A stretch of DNA of 64,000 nt from Ilumatobacter coccineus YM16-304 (GTDB lineage: Bacteria > Actinomycetota > Acidimicrobiia > Acidimicrobiales > Ilumatobacteraceae), in contig NC_020520.1 in NCBI RefSeq assembly GCF_000348785.1, positions 434,001-498,000 on the forward strand. Reading direction: 5' to 3'. The position numbers and the translations under genes are program-made. Shown piece after piece: positions 26,637-35,734 of this stretch. Within the stretch, counting starts at the first letter, position 1. Every line of letters starts with the position of its first letter. The notes below the pieces were generated by a model. It saw only the letters and a program-made list of their open reading frames with translations, was not told where the DNA came from and ran no database searches.

Positions 26637-28270
26637 TTGCAGCTGAAGCCGCCGGCCACTCGGCTGGCGCGTTCCCACTCCTGTCGGCGCTGATCTTCCT
26701 GCCGATGCTCGGCACGGTCGGCATTCTGTTCACGCAGAAGTCGCGCCCCGACTACGCGAAGTTGATCGCGTTGCTCACGTCGGTCATGACGGGTGCGTTG
26801 AGCATCTGGATGCTCAAGGAGTTCTCGACCGACGAGTCCGGCTTCCAGTTCGTGTCGCAACACACGTGGATCGAGCAGTGGGGTATCGGCTGGCACCTCG
26901 GCGTCGACGGCATCTCGCTGTTCCTGGTGGTGCTCACCGGTGTGCTGTTCCCGCTCGTGATCGTGGGCATCGACCCGCACCACGACGAGAAGCCGTACCT
27001 GGCGTGGCTGCTCATGCTCGAGGCGGGCGTGATGGGCTCGTTCCTGTCGCTCGACCTCTTCTTGTTCTTCCTGTTCTTCGAGATCGTGCTCGTCCCGATG
27101 TACTTCCTCATCGGTGGCTGGGGCTACGAGAACCGCGAGTACGCGGCGACGAAGTTCTACCTCTACACGTTCCTCGGTTCGGCCTTCATGATGGTCGGCC
27201 TCATCGCCACGGCGATGCTCGCTCGTGACGATCTGGGCAAGGTCACCTTCGACCTCGTCGAGATCGCCGAAGGCGCGAACTTCGCTGCGTCGACCGGGCG
27301 CTGGCTGTTCTTCGGCTTCGCCATCGCCTTCGCGGTGAAGGTCCCGATCTTCCCGTTGCACACCTGGCTGCCCGACGCGCACACGCAGGCCCCCACGGCC
27401 GGTTCCGTCGTCCTGGCCGGCGTGATGCTCAAGCTCGGTACGTACGGGTTCCTGCGCTTCGGCCTCTACCTGTTCCCCGAAGCGGCGGTGTGGAGTCGTT
27501 CGCTCTGGCTGACGCTTGCGGTCATCGGCATCATCTACGGCGCCATCGCCGCCACGATGCAGAAGGACCTCAAGCGGCTGGTCGCCTACTCGTCGGTGGC
27601 ACACCTCGGGTTCATCGTGCTCGGCACGTTCGCCTTCACGTCGCAGGCCATCAGCGGCTCGGTGCTGCAGATGATCAACCACGGCGTGTCGACCGGCGCG
27701 CTGTTCCTGTTCGTCGGGTGGATCTACGAGCGTCGCAAGACCCGTCAGATCGCCGAGCTCGGCGGCATCCAGTCGGTCGCGCCGATCTTCGCAGCCGGCT
27801 TCATGATCGTCATGCTCAGCTCGATCGGTGTGCCGGGTCTCAACGGCTTCATCGGCGAGTACCTCATCCTGCTCGGCTCGTTCCAGTCCGCCCGTTGGTG
27901 GACGGTCGTGGCGACCGCCGGTGTGATCCTGGCGGCGCTCTACCTGCTGTGGGCGTACCAGCGTGTGTTCCACGGCGAGGCCGACGACGACAACAAGACG
28001 TTCCCCGAACTGCGGGCCAAGGAAGCGATGGTGTTGCTGCCGTTCATCGCCGCCATCGTGTTCACGGGCGTCTATCCCAAGCCGTTGCTCGATCGCATCG
28101 AGCCGTCGGTCGAGGTGCTCGTCACGCACGTCGAGGAGAACAGCAGCCTGACGCAACCCGACATCGGTACCCAGCGCGGCGAGTTCGAAGCCGAGCACGG
28201 CGATGACCACGGAGACGACCACGGTGACGAAGACGAAAGCCACGACGAGGGAGAGGAGCACGGCGAATGA
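26633..28270 (+). CDS. nuoM: NADH-quinone oxidoreductase subunit M
   Basis: The 545-residue antiporter-like subunit has FFLFFEIVLVPMYFLIGGWG (key glutamate), the HTWLPDAHTQAPT loop and the LKRLVAYSSVAHLGF helix. The C-terminus carries an uncommon His/Asp/Glu tail of about 24 residues (HGDDHGDDHGDEDESHDEG), which looks metal-binding. The GTG at 26633 overlaps the nuoL stop; a longer frame from 26606 lies inside nuoL. The stop overlaps nuoN. Confidence 0.95.
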   Translation: MIAAEAAGHSAGAFPLLSALIFLPMLGTVGILFTQKSRPDYAKLIALLTSVMTGALSIWMLKEFSTDESGFQFVSQHTWIEQWGIGWHLGVDGISLFLVVLTGVLFPLVIVGIDPHHDEKPYLAWLLMLEAGVMGSFLSLDLFLFFLFFEIVLVPMYFLIGGWGYENREYAATKFYLYTFLGSAFMMVGLIATAMLARDDLGKVTFDLVEIAEGANFAASTGRWLFFGFAIAFAVKVPIFPLHTWLPDAHTQAPTAGSVVLAGVMLKLGTYGFLRFGLYLFPEAAVWSRSLWLTLAVIGIIYGAIAATMQKDLKRLVAYSSVAHLGFIVLGTFAFTSQAISGSVLQMINHGVSTGALFLFVGWIYERRKTRQIAELGGIQSVAPIFAAGFMIVMLSSIGVPGLNGFIGEYLILLGSFQSARWWTVVATAGVILAALYLLWAYQRVFHGEADDDNKTFPELRAKEAMVLLPFIAAIVFTGVYPKPLLDRIEPSVEVLVTHVEENSSLTQPDIGTQRGEFEAEHGDDHGDDHGDEDESHDEGEEHGE

Positions 28271-29796
28271 ACTTCATGACTTCCGTGCTCGCACAAGCTG
28301 AGCAGATCGTGCATCCCGAAGTCGGTTGGTTCGCGCTGTCCCCGATGATCGTCATGGTCGCCGGAGCACTGGTGCTCATGGTCGCCGGGGCGCTCACCCC
28401 GCAGTGGCCCAAGGGTCTGTACGCCGCAGCATCGGCCACGATCGCCGGCGCCGCTGCCGTGTTGGCGATGGTCAACTGGGACGACATCAGCGACGAGGGC
28501 ACCTCGACGCTCGTCGCCGGTGCCATCGCCTTCGACACGTTCGCGATGATCTCGACCATCACGATCGCCGTCGCCGTCGTGTTGGTGTCGATGCTCACCG
28601 ACAACGCGATCCGCAACACGCCAAACGACGGGCCCGAGGTCTACGCGCTCTATCTCGTCGCCGCCGTCGGTGGCATCGTCATGGCGTCGGCCAACGATCT
28701 CATCGTCCTGTTCCTCGGACTCGAGACGTTGTCGCTGGCGCTGTACGTGCTCGCTGCGTCGAACCGTCGCTCCGACGAGTCCGCCGAGTCGGGTCTCAAG
28801 TACTTCATCCTCGGTGGCTTCGCGTCGGCGTTCTTCCTCTACGGCATCGCGCTCGTCTACGGCGCCGTCGGCTCCACCAACATCAACGAGATGGTGCAGG
28901 CCCTGTCGCTCGGCTTCGACGAGAACAACGACGCGCTGGCCCTCGCTGGCGTCGCGTTGATGATGGTCGGCCTCGGCTTCAAGGTCGCGGCCGCTCCGTT
29001 CCACGTGTGGACGCCCGACGTCTACCAGGGCGCTCCGACCCAGGTGACGGCGTTCATGGCGTCGGTCGGCAAGACCGCAGCGTTCGGTGCGATCATCCGT
29101 GTGCTGATCGTGGCGCTGCCGTTCTACCGAGACGACTGGCGCCCGATCATCTGGGTGCTCGCCGTCCTGTCGCTGGTCATCGGTTCGGTGCTCGCTGTCG
29201 TCCAAGACAACGTCAAGCGCATGCTCGCCTACTCGTCGGTGTCGCATGCCGGTTTCCTGCTCGTCGGTGTCGAAGCCGCTGCGCACACCGCCGGCGAGTC
29301 GAACCCCGGTGCAGGGCTGCCCGAGGTGGCGCTGTACCTGCTGCTCTACTCGGTGCTCGTCATCGGTTCGTTCGGCGTGGTCACCGTCATCACGATGCAG
29401 AACGGCAACGATTCGTCGCTCTCCTCGTTCAAGGGCCTCGCCAAGCGGCGCCCGACGCTGGCGATCGCCTTCACCGTGTTCCTGCTCGCGCAGGCGGGTG
29501 TGCCGTTCACGTCGGGCTTCGTGGCGAAGTTCGGTGTGATCCAGGCAGCGGTCGAAGAGCGCAGCTACGCCATCGCGATCATCGCGATGGTCAGTGCGGT
29601 CATCGCCGCCTTCCTCTACCTGCGGATCATGATCAGCATGTGGCTGCACGACGCCGACGAGGATGCGCCGACGGTCAGCGTTCCGCTCAGCGCCGCGTTG
29701 GCGATCGGCTCCGCCGCGATCTTCACGATCGTGGTCGGCCTGGTTCCGGGTTGGCTCATCGACGCCACCCAGACCGTCACCGAACTCGCCAACTGA
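28267..29796 (+). CDS. nuoN: NADH-quinone oxidoreductase subunit N
   Basis: The 509-residue last subunit of the operon has the antiporter motifs LFLGLETLSLALYVL, PFHVWTPDVYQGAPT and VKRMLAYSSVSHAGF. The order nuoA-N is complete and collinear, with nearly every junction overlapping, so one long transcript is likely. It converges with the NERD-helicase gene after only 16 bases, leaving no space for a conventional intrinsic terminator. Confidence 0.95.
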   Translation: MNFMTSVLAQAEQIVHPEVGWFALSPMIVMVAGALVLMVAGALTPQWPKGLYAAASATIAGAAAVLAMVNWDDISDEGTSTLVAGAIAFDTFAMISTITIAVAVVLVSMLTDNAIRNTPNDGPEVYALYLVAAVGGIVMASANDLIVLFLGLETLSLALYVLAASNRRSDESAESGLKYFILGGFASAFFLYGIALVYGAVGSTNINEMVQALSLGFDENNDALALAGVALMMVGLGFKVAAAPFHVWTPDVYQGAPTQVTAFMASVGKTAAFGAIIRVLIVALPFYRDDWRPIIWVLAVLSLVIGSVLAVVQDNVKRMLAYSSVSHAGFLLVGVEAAAHTAGESNPGAGLPEVALYLLLYSVLVIGSFGVVTVITMQNGNDSSLSSFKGLAKRRPTLAIAFTVFLLAQAGVPFTSGFVAKFGVIQAAVEERSYAIAIIAMVSAVIAAFLYLRIMISMWLHDADEDAPTVSVPLSAALAIGSAAIFTIVVGLVPGWLIDATQTVTELAN

Positions 29797-29812
29797 CCGG
29801 CCGGTCTCGCCG

Positions 29813-31645
29813 TCAGGCGATCGCCGGTGCTTCGAGCCTGGTGACGACAGGGGCCGCCCATTTCTCGAAGGTCGACTGGAACGGCGCGATGCCGAGGTCG
29901 GCGTTGACCACCGAGACGTACGAGTGGGCCCCGGTCCAGTTGCCTTTGGCTCTGGTCATCGACACGTAGGCGAGTCGGCGAGCGCCGATGGACACACCGA
30001 TGCCCATGACGAGGGTCGGGGTCTCCCAGCCCTTGAAGCTGTGGATCGTGCAGCCTTTGATGCCATCGGCATCAGGCCAGAAGCGATGCTTCCGACGCCC
30101 GCGCTCAGCCTTGGTCCGGCCGAAGGCGTGATTCACCCGGTAGCCGGCAGCCTCGATCTCGTGGACCGCACGGATTCCGTCGTCATGGCTCTCGAGCAGG
30201 AACGCGATGTCGGAGAGAACGAGCCCTTTGTTCGTTTCGAGGAGTCGAATGACCTCACGGCCGACCTCCGTCCCGAGATCACTCGGGCGGTCGATGTTGC
30301 GCCAGCGGCGAATCGATCGTGAGTGCGAGGTGCCTTCGTCGGCCACGTCTTCCTCGGGACACGTTCCCGAGAGCTTCTCGCCTGGGAGGAACCGCTCAGC
30401 GAAGGCGTTGGCGATCGGGGTGAGGTCGCTGGGCATGCGGTACGACCCGGACAGCTTGGTCCAGCGTCCCGAGAACCCAGCACCGAGCATCTGATCCTCG
30501 TCGGTCCACGACCGCTTCTCGTACACGTCTTGTGTGGGGTCGGCGACGAGCAGCATCTCGCCGTCGTCGACGACGACGTGCTCACGAAGGAGGTTCCACC
30601 AGTCGAGCGTGAAATCCTGGCCTTCGTCGATGAGTACCGCGTCGAAGCGAGGAGCGTGTCCGAGTTCGCACGCCTCGCGAGCGCGGAGGACGATCTCGTC
30701 GAACCACTCCACGTCGGGGTGGCGCATCGTCAGCACACCGGTGCGCTCCGCATCGTCGACGATGCGTCGACAAAGCGAATGGAAGCTCACGCAGGTGACC
30801 CGTGTCGGGTTCGCTCCGTACTCCCGGCAGCGAGCGTTGACCAGTGTCCGGAGGTAGTTGGTGAGCGTGACGTTGAAGCTGAGCACGAGGACCTGCTTGC
30901 CGTCGGCTGCGAGCCGTGCCGCTCGCGCCGCGAGCCCGAACGACTTGCCCGATCCAGCCGCTCCTCGCACCCGGCGGATTCGCGCGTTGGACGGGTTGCG
31001 CTCGATGTTGGCCGCGTCCGGCGAGAGTCGCGCTGGTTGGCGAAGTTCGGTCAGGATCGACGACTCTGCCAGGCTGCGCCGCAATCGGGCCAATGACGAC
31101 GACACGGGAGTGGTGCATCCGCGACCACGGACGATCCGGTCGATCGATTGGCGAAGACCGTCGCCGCCCCACACGGCGACACCGTGCTCGTCGTCGGTCA
31201 CCGACGGCTGTTCGACGAGCTTGCGTGCTTGCTCGTTCGACATCTGCGGAAAGACGACGACGGCCCGCACGGCCTCGGTCGGGTGTTGCCCTTGGTCGGG
31301 GGTGGCGAAGTGGTTGTCGAAGATGCTGGTGCGGTAGCGGTATGCCTGATACCGCGGCTGCTCCGCGCACGCGGTCCAGCCACCGGCGTGGGATCGGTGT
31401 TCGATGACGCCGTCGTCTCGTTGTCGGTACAACGTCGGACGCCAGTCCTTGACCTCGATCGCGCACACACCGAAGCGGTCGTGGACGGCGATGAAGTCGG
31501 GAAGGTCGGGGCCGACACGCGGTTGGATGTAGACGGTCCAACCGTCATCGAGCGTCTCGAGCGCCCGCGCGGTCTCACGTTCGCCGTCGTTCAGCGGCGT
31601 GACGAGATGATTGAGCTCATCGAGAGACGGACGGAACTGTGCCAC
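29813..31645 (-). CDS. NERD nuclease-domain / superfamily 1 helicase fusion
   Basis: The 610-residue protein begins with a NERD (nuclease-related) domain: D50 in DLPDFIAVHD and E64/K66 in AIEVKDWR match a PD-(D/E)xK core. It continues with a UvrD-type helicase: Walker A GAAGSGKS (228-235), Walker B DAVLIDEGQDF, a motif resembling GSYRMP, and the C-terminal KGWETPTLVMG and LAYVSMTRAK motifs. It probably acts in DNA repair or foreign-DNA processing. NERD-helicases also occur in some phage-defence systems, but no defence partner is adjacent here. The GTG at 31645 is the only family-compatible start. The gene follows the DUF222 HNH gene on the same strand after 69 bases. Confidence 0.82.
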   Translation of the reverse strand: MAQFRPSLDELNHLVTPLNDGERETARALETLDDGWTVYIQPRVGPDLPDFIAVHDRFGVCAIEVKDWRPTLYRQRDDGVIEHRSHAGGWTACAEQPRYQAYRYRTSIFDNHFATPDQGQHPTEAVRAVVVFPQMSNEQARKLVEQPSVTDDEHGVAVWGGDGLRQSIDRIVRGRGCTTPVSSSLARLRRSLAESSILTELRQPARLSPDAANIERNPSNARIRRVRGAAGSGKSFGLAARAARLAADGKQVLVLSFNVTLTNYLRTLVNARCREYGANPTRVTCVSFHSLCRRIVDDAERTGVLTMRHPDVEWFDEIVLRAREACELGHAPRFDAVLIDEGQDFTLDWWNLLREHVVVDDGEMLLVADPTQDVYEKRSWTDEDQMLGAGFSGRWTKLSGSYRMPSDLTPIANAFAERFLPGEKLSGTCPEEDVADEGTSHSRSIRRWRNIDRPSDLGTEVGREVIRLLETNKGLVLSDIAFLLESHDDGIRAVHEIEAAGYRVNHAFGRTKAERGRRKHRFWPDADGIKGCTIHSFKGWETPTLVMGIGVSIGARRLAYVSMTRAKGNWTGAHSYVSVVNADLGIAPFQSTFEKWAAPVVTRLEAPAIA

Positions 31646-31666
31646 TCGCAGTGTTTCGGCACGTGT

Positions 31667-31676
31667 GTGACGTCAC
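31667..31676. promoter_or_regulatory. Perfect 10-bp palindrome GTGACGTCAC
   Basis: It lies 21 bases upstream of the GTG of the NERD-helicase gene, in the short gap after the HNH gene. It is a possible operator; no regulator can be assigned. Confidence 0.25.
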
Positions 31677-31714
31677 TTGAATGGGGGTGGCTGGCGTGCC
31701 CGACCCGCTGCGGA

Positions 31715-32935
31715 TCAGGCGGCGGTTTGTCGGCCTGGCGGGCCGGTGCAGCGGATGCGACCGTCGGGGAGGGTGAGTGTGAGCTCGCGGTTCGGTCCGA
31801 GTTCGATGATCCAGTCGTCGTTGTGGATCTTGGTGTGGTGCACAGCGCACACGGGAAGCAAGTTGTCGAGATCGGTGCGGCCCCCGTTGCGCCACCACAC
31901 GACGTGGTGGAGTTTGCAGCGGTCGTAGTTGGTGGTGCAGCCGGGAATGGCACACGACCCGTACAGGGCTCGTAGCGCTCGACGCTGCGCCCGGTTCGCG
32001 AGCCGAGTCGAACGACCGAGATTCAGATTGCCTGGCGCGTGGAGCACAACGCCGTTGCGAACGACGATGCCGATCACATCGGCGCTCGCGGCGAGGTCGG
32101 CAAGCACCCGTGCTGGGAGTTCGACGGGGATGTTGAACTCGACCGCAGGCCCGGCAGCGGACGGAGGCGCATCGGCGTCGATGACCGCAACGAACTCGGG
32201 CCGGCCGCTCGCGGCGTGGCCGGCCTTGCCGTCGACGAGGTGTGCGAGTGCGTGGGCGGCGAGGAACTTGTTCTTCTCGACCGGGTCGGTCGGGCAGTGC
32301 TCTGGCACCCGCTCAGCGAACAAGGATTGGGTGGCAGCGTCGAGTTTGTTGGCGAGGCGGAGTCCGGTGACGGGGTCGAACTTGCCGCGGATGTTCCACA
32401 TGCCGTCGAGGTCGATCCATGTCGACAGTCGAGTGTTCTTCTTCTGGCGGGTGAGCCGGTCGTCGCCGTCGTCGGACTGCAGCTTCTTGATCTCCAGGTC
32501 GAGCCGCTTGCCGAACTGCTCGATCGTGCCGTGCTCGGCAACACCCGCGAGCTGATCAGCACGGTCCAAGAACTCGGCGCGCTGCTCGTCGTCAAGCCGC
32601 TTCGACCCACGCGTCACCGCATCGACGTGACCGGCGGTGATCGCACCCTCGGCGAGCGCATCGGCGAGCGTGGGCGTGGCGGCCAAGGTGTCGGATCGCT
32701 CTTTGGTCTTGGTGGCCGCACCGACCGAGCAGCGATTGGTGTCGGCAATGGTCGCCTCGGGAAACGAATCGACCCGTGACAGCTGGGCGATCAAGCCGGC
32801 TTCCTGTGCATCGGCCCACGCCCGAATCGAACGCACATCGATCAACGCCGAAGCGACGTGCTCGCGCTCGGCATTCGCATCAGCGAGCACCGCAGCCACA
32901 CCGGCCGCCCGCCTCCCGATGGTGATCGGAGTCAT
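31715..32935 (-). CDS. DUF222/HNH endonuclease (13E12-type), SOS-controlled
   Basis: The 406-residue protein has an N-terminal helical DUF222 domain and a C-terminal HNH nuclease domain: CAIPGCTTNYDRCKLHHVVWW, then DNLLPVCAVHHTKIH, giving two Cys pairs and the catalytic His set. The ATG at 32935 is chosen over an upstream ATG at 32974 because TACAAT ends exactly 6 bases before it and a LexA box abuts the -10; the upstream start would fall inside that operator. Proteins of this family (13E12 repeat proteins) belong to the mycobacterial SOS regulon, which fits. A second, diverged member is at 43580. Confidence 0.88.
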   Translation of the reverse strand: MTPITIGRRAAGVAAVLADANAEREHVASALIDVRSIRAWADAQEAGLIAQLSRVDSFPEATIADTNRCSVGAATKTKERSDTLAATPTLADALAEGAITAGHVDAVTRGSKRLDDEQRAEFLDRADQLAGVAEHGTIEQFGKRLDLEIKKLQSDDGDDRLTRQKKNTRLSTWIDLDGMWNIRGKFDPVTGLRLANKLDAATQSLFAERVPEHCPTDPVEKNKFLAAHALAHLVDGKAGHAASGRPEFVAVIDADAPPSAAGPAVEFNIPVELPARVLADLAASADVIGIVVRNGVVLHAPGNLNLGRSTRLANRAQRRALRALYGSCAIPGCTTNYDRCKLHHVVWWRNGGRTDLDNLLPVCAVHHTKIHNDDWIIELGPNRELTLTLPDGRIRCTGPPGRQTAA

Positions 32936-32941
32936 GATGAC

Positions 32942-32963
32942 ATTGTATCGAACAGGTGTTCGA
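32942..32963 (-). promoter_or_regulatory. LexA (SOS) box adjoining a leaderless -10 box
   Basis: TCGAACAGGTGTTCGA (32948-32963) is a full match to the Gram-positive LexA/DinR core GAAC-N4-GTTC with flanking symmetry. TACAAT (32942-32947, minus strand) directly follows, then 6 bases, then the ATG at 32935. LexA bound here would cover the region just upstream of the -10. Confidence 0.85.
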
Positions 32964-33251
32964 TCGTCAACCATGATGTCAGGCGCTTCTGATCTCGGGG
33001 CGGGGTGGAGACCGCGACCCGGGCCGCACGGCGCGAGTGAACGTGCAGATCGTGGCCGTCGGAGATCTGTGCGTCGTCGAGGGTGGTGGGGAGGTCGCAG
33101 AGGGAGGTGCGCAGCTCGTCAAACGAGGTGCCGGAGTCGTCCGCGCGTCGTGCCATGCCAGAGATGGCGGCACGCGAATATCGGAGATCGGGTCATCGTG
33201 AGAGGTGTACGTTCGCGCGCGTCCGATATCCCGAGTGAGAAGGAGCGTTGC
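32964..33251. other. Intergenic stretch with no confident gene
   Basis: Between the LexA box and the secreted protein gene. A 74-codon minus-strand frame from the ATG at 33156 (MARRADDSGTSFDELR...) runs through it and into the HNH start, but it has no -10 box or Shine-Dalgarno and no recognised family. An AGGAG Shine-Dalgarno for the gene at 33252 lies at 33241-33245. I see nothing else. Confidence 0.4.
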
Positions 33252-34205
33252 ATGACGAACGATGCGAAGAACAACCACGAGGTGCCGCTGCCAGACTCCG
33301 CATCGAACGCGGGGCTCTCCAGGCGATCGGTGCTCGGCGCGGCGGCGGTGTTGAGCGGCGCGAGCCTGGCTGCGCTGGCCCGCGGCGAGGCCGTCAGCGC
33401 CGGCCCGGCCGCACTGCACCACGCGGTCTCGCCGCCGGTCGACGGATTGTCGTACATCACCCTCGACGCCTTCGCGTTCCACGTCGCTGACACCGCATCG
33501 ACCACCTATCGGCTGTATCAGGAGCTCACCGGCATGCAGCCACAGCCGGCACCGAACTACCTCGATGCGCCGCTCACGATTCCGATCGGATCGTCGGTCA
33601 GGCAGCTCAACATCGGCTACCAGGGCACGCCGGTCATCTCGATCGCGCGCCGAACGCTCACCGGGACCATCGCGAACGTGACCACCCCCACCACCCTCGA
33701 TGGAGGCGGTGGCGCCAAGACGCAGACTCTCGATGTCGACGCGCTTCTCGAGCACGATGGCACCTACACGGTCCGCGCCTTCTGCAGCGTCGGTGACTCC
33801 GTGTACGGCATGACCGTCGGATACGCGCCTCCGGCCGCGATGGCCGCCGAGCCGACGCCCGCGTACGTGCCCTACACGGGTGCCGACCCCAGAGCGCTCG
33901 ACACCCGCACGACCGGCAAGATCGGGCCGAACGCGGAAGTGGTCGTCGACCTGTCGTCGTACGTCGAGGCGGCAGCAACCGCGGCCGTGATCAACGTGAC
34001 CGCCGTGCAGGTCACTGGTCGCGGCTACCTCGCGGTGTTCCGCGACGGCATCGAGTGGCCCGGCAACGCGTCGGTCAACTCGACCGAACCCGGCCAAGAC
34101 GTCGGCAACAACGTCATCACCGCGATGCAAGACGGCAAGATCAGAATCCGGACCGGTCCGATCAGCAGCCACATCGTCGTCGACGTCGTCGGCTCCCTGC
34201 TGTAG
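33252..34205 (+). CDS. Tat-exported protein with C-terminal LDTR-type repeat module
   Basis: The 317-residue product has a twin-arginine signal (LSRRSVLGAAAVLSGASLAALA) and is therefore probably exported folded. A middle domain of unknown family follows, and then one copy, at about 195-317, of a module with landmarks ALDTRTTGKIGP, INVTAVQVTGRGYLAVF, NASVNSTEPGQDVGNNVI and a final IVVDVVGSLL. The same module is repeated in the metalloprotease at 58204. The module looks like a beta-rich cell-surface domain; its ligand is unknown. The start follows an AGGAG Shine-Dalgarno by 6 bases. Confidence 0.75.
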   Translation: MTNDAKNNHEVPLPDSASNAGLSRRSVLGAAAVLSGASLAALARGEAVSAGPAALHHAVSPPVDGLSYITLDAFAFHVADTASTTYRLYQELTGMQPQPAPNYLDAPLTIPIGSSVRQLNIGYQGTPVISIARRTLTGTIANVTTPTTLDGGGGAKTQTLDVDALLEHDGTYTVRAFCSVGDSVYGMTVGYAPPAAMAAEPTPAYVPYTGADPRALDTRTTGKIGPNAEVVVDLSSYVEAAATAAVINVTAVQVTGRGYLAVFRDGIEWPGNASVNSTEPGQDVGNNVITAMQDGKIRIRTGPISSHIVVDVVGSLL

Positions 34206-34217
34206 CCGAACCGCTGC

Positions 34218-34835
34218 TCAGCGGATGCCGATGGTGCAGGGGATGTCGCCGGTGATGGTGCGCTCGGCAGGCTGGTCGTCGAACACCGGAGGGCCGGTGC
34301 GATCGGTGATCGGCCCATCCTGCGTGAGGGTGAGTACGAAGCGCACGATGCCGTACACGCCGTCCGCTTCGATCACCTCGGCCGACCCGACGCCGGTGAA
34401 CATCACCGACGTGTTGTCGAGGCCACCGCGACTGCGCACCGGGAACGTACCGTCGTCGGTCACCGAGGTCACCGCGGTCATGTTGAACGGAAACTGGGCC
34501 TCGGGTTCGGTGGTCGCGTTGTCGAAGGCGATCGACACCGACACACCCGGAGACGCAGCGTCATCGACAGCGCCTTCTTCGAAGCCCATCCGAGCCAGCT
34601 CGCACTCACCGGTGACGTCGAAGGTCCGGCCCTCCGGCTCGACGGTGATCGTGGCGGTTCCGAGATTGGCGTCCCCGGCCCCGCTGTCTTCGGCCTCTGG
34701 TTCCGCTTCTACCGGCTCGGCCGACGCCTCCATTTCCGGATCTGCTGGTTCCGTTTCGGAATCACTCCCACCGCACGCCACGAGGGCGAGGGTAAGCGAC
34801 ACCACGACGGCTGGACCTCGATGTGAACGGCGCAT
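34218..34835 (-). CDS. Putative lipoprotein
   Basis: The 205-residue product has a signal peptide with lipobox LVAC followed by GGSDSETE, then an acidic low-complexity linker (EPVEAEPEAEDSGAG) and a domain of about 140 residues with VTGECELARMGFEEG and ITGDIPCTIGIR. Two cysteines in the mature domain may form a disulfide. The overall plan resembles mycobacterial LpqH-like small lipoproteins, but this is only a resemblance. The start is supported by TAGGGT 7 bases upstream. It converges with the preceding gene after 12 bases. Confidence 0.7.
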   Translation of the reverse strand: MRRSHRGPAVVVSLTLALVACGGSDSETEPADPEMEASAEPVEAEPEAEDSGAGDANLGTATITVEPEGRTFDVTGECELARMGFEEGAVDDAASPGVSVSIAFDNATTEPEAQFPFNMTAVTSVTDDGTFPVRSRGGLDNTSVMFTGVGSAEVIEADGVYGIVRFVLTLTQDGPITDRTGPPVFDDQPAERTITGDIPCTIGIR

Positions 34836-34842
34836 CGCGCAA

Positions 34843-34848
34843 ACCCTA
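34843..34848 (-). promoter_or_regulatory. -10 box (TAGGGT), leaderless promoter
   Basis: TAGGGT on the minus strand, 7 bases before the ATG at 34835. Confidence 0.45.
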
Positions 34849-34899
34849 GATGGGTCTCGCGAGCGGTGCGCTCGAATACTCGCGGGAGGGGACGCTCGG

Positions 34900-35559
34900 T
34901 CAGCCGTCGTCGAGGGCTTCGAGCCATTCGGTCCAGAAGGGCTTCCACTGATCGACGTCGGCTGGCTCGGTGAGCTTCTCGTGTGACACGGTGACGGTGG
35001 CTCGGCCGTTGGCCTTCTCCTCGATGGCGATGCCGACGGTGCCGACGTCGAGCCGGATGCGAGGCATCTTCACGCCGGGTCGTGACCGCATCTCCGACGC
35101 CATGCCGCCGAACAGATCGGCGCGATCGGCATCGTCGTAGAGCATGGCTCGCAACGCATCGGCGTCGATGGTGATGGTCCGTGACACCGCTGCGGTGAAC
35201 GTGCCGTCCGCCATCTGGTTGACGAGTCGCCGGCCCGTGATGCGTTCCCAGCCGACGGTGATGCCCTGCCCCCACCACCCGGTCACGTCGAACTCCGCCA
35301 GCACGCGGGCGGCGACAGCGGCGTGACCCTGGTCGGCTTCGGGCCACGATTCGATCAGATCGCACCACTCGTCCCAGCCCTTGCCGGTGTGCTCCCGCAC
35401 CGACTCGCCGGACTGCTCGGGTGGCGTCACCCACACCCGCTTGCGGGAGCCGGACGATGCGGCCTGCTCGATGAGGACGCGCCGGGCCGCGCCGTAGCGC
35501 TCGCCGGTCTTGGCCATACGAGCGCGGATGCGCTTCTTGAAGGAGGCGTTGGAGGTCAT
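34900..35559 (-). CDS. SRPBCC-like protein with N-terminal DUF4287-like region
   Basis: The 219-residue product begins with a basic helical region (MTSNASFKKRIRARMAKTGE) resembling DUF4287. It ends with a domain that has the layout of START/AHSA1 (SRPBCC) ligand-binding proteins: GWWGQGITVGWERITGRR, a beta-rich middle and a C-terminal helix PFWTEWLEALDDG. The ATG at 35559 is preferred to a longer frame from 35715: a GAAAG sequence precedes it, and the extra residues look non-coding. It lies downstream of another SRPBCC gene on the same strand with a gap of about 175 bases. The function is unknown. Confidence 0.65.
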   Translation of the reverse strand: MTSNASFKKRIRARMAKTGERYGAARRVLIEQAASSGSRKRVWVTPPEQSGESVREHTGKGWDEWCDLIESWPEADQGHAAVAARVLAEFDVTGWWGQGITVGWERITGRRLVNQMADGTFTAAVSRTITIDADALRAMLYDDADRADLFGGMASEMRSRPGVKMPRIRLDVGTVGIAIEEKANGRATVTVSHEKLTEPADVDQWKPFWTEWLEALDDG

Positions 35560-35734
35560 GATGTCTGCTTTCAGCGCGCCGCCGCAGCGGACCTCGCACG
35601 TCCCAGCCACTCGGCGCGACCGATCAGATGGTCGACCCGATGCCGAGCACTCGAGGTGCCCTTTGCCTCCATGAGCCGGTGGTGCGAGCGCCGGTGCGAA
35701 GGTCTGGCGAAGCATCTCGCCGACGCCAAGAGTA

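Noticed and set aside
32932-33156. 74-codon minus-strand ORF
   Set aside because: No promoter or ribosome site, no family resemblance, and it overlaps the LexA-controlled promoter of the HNH gene.
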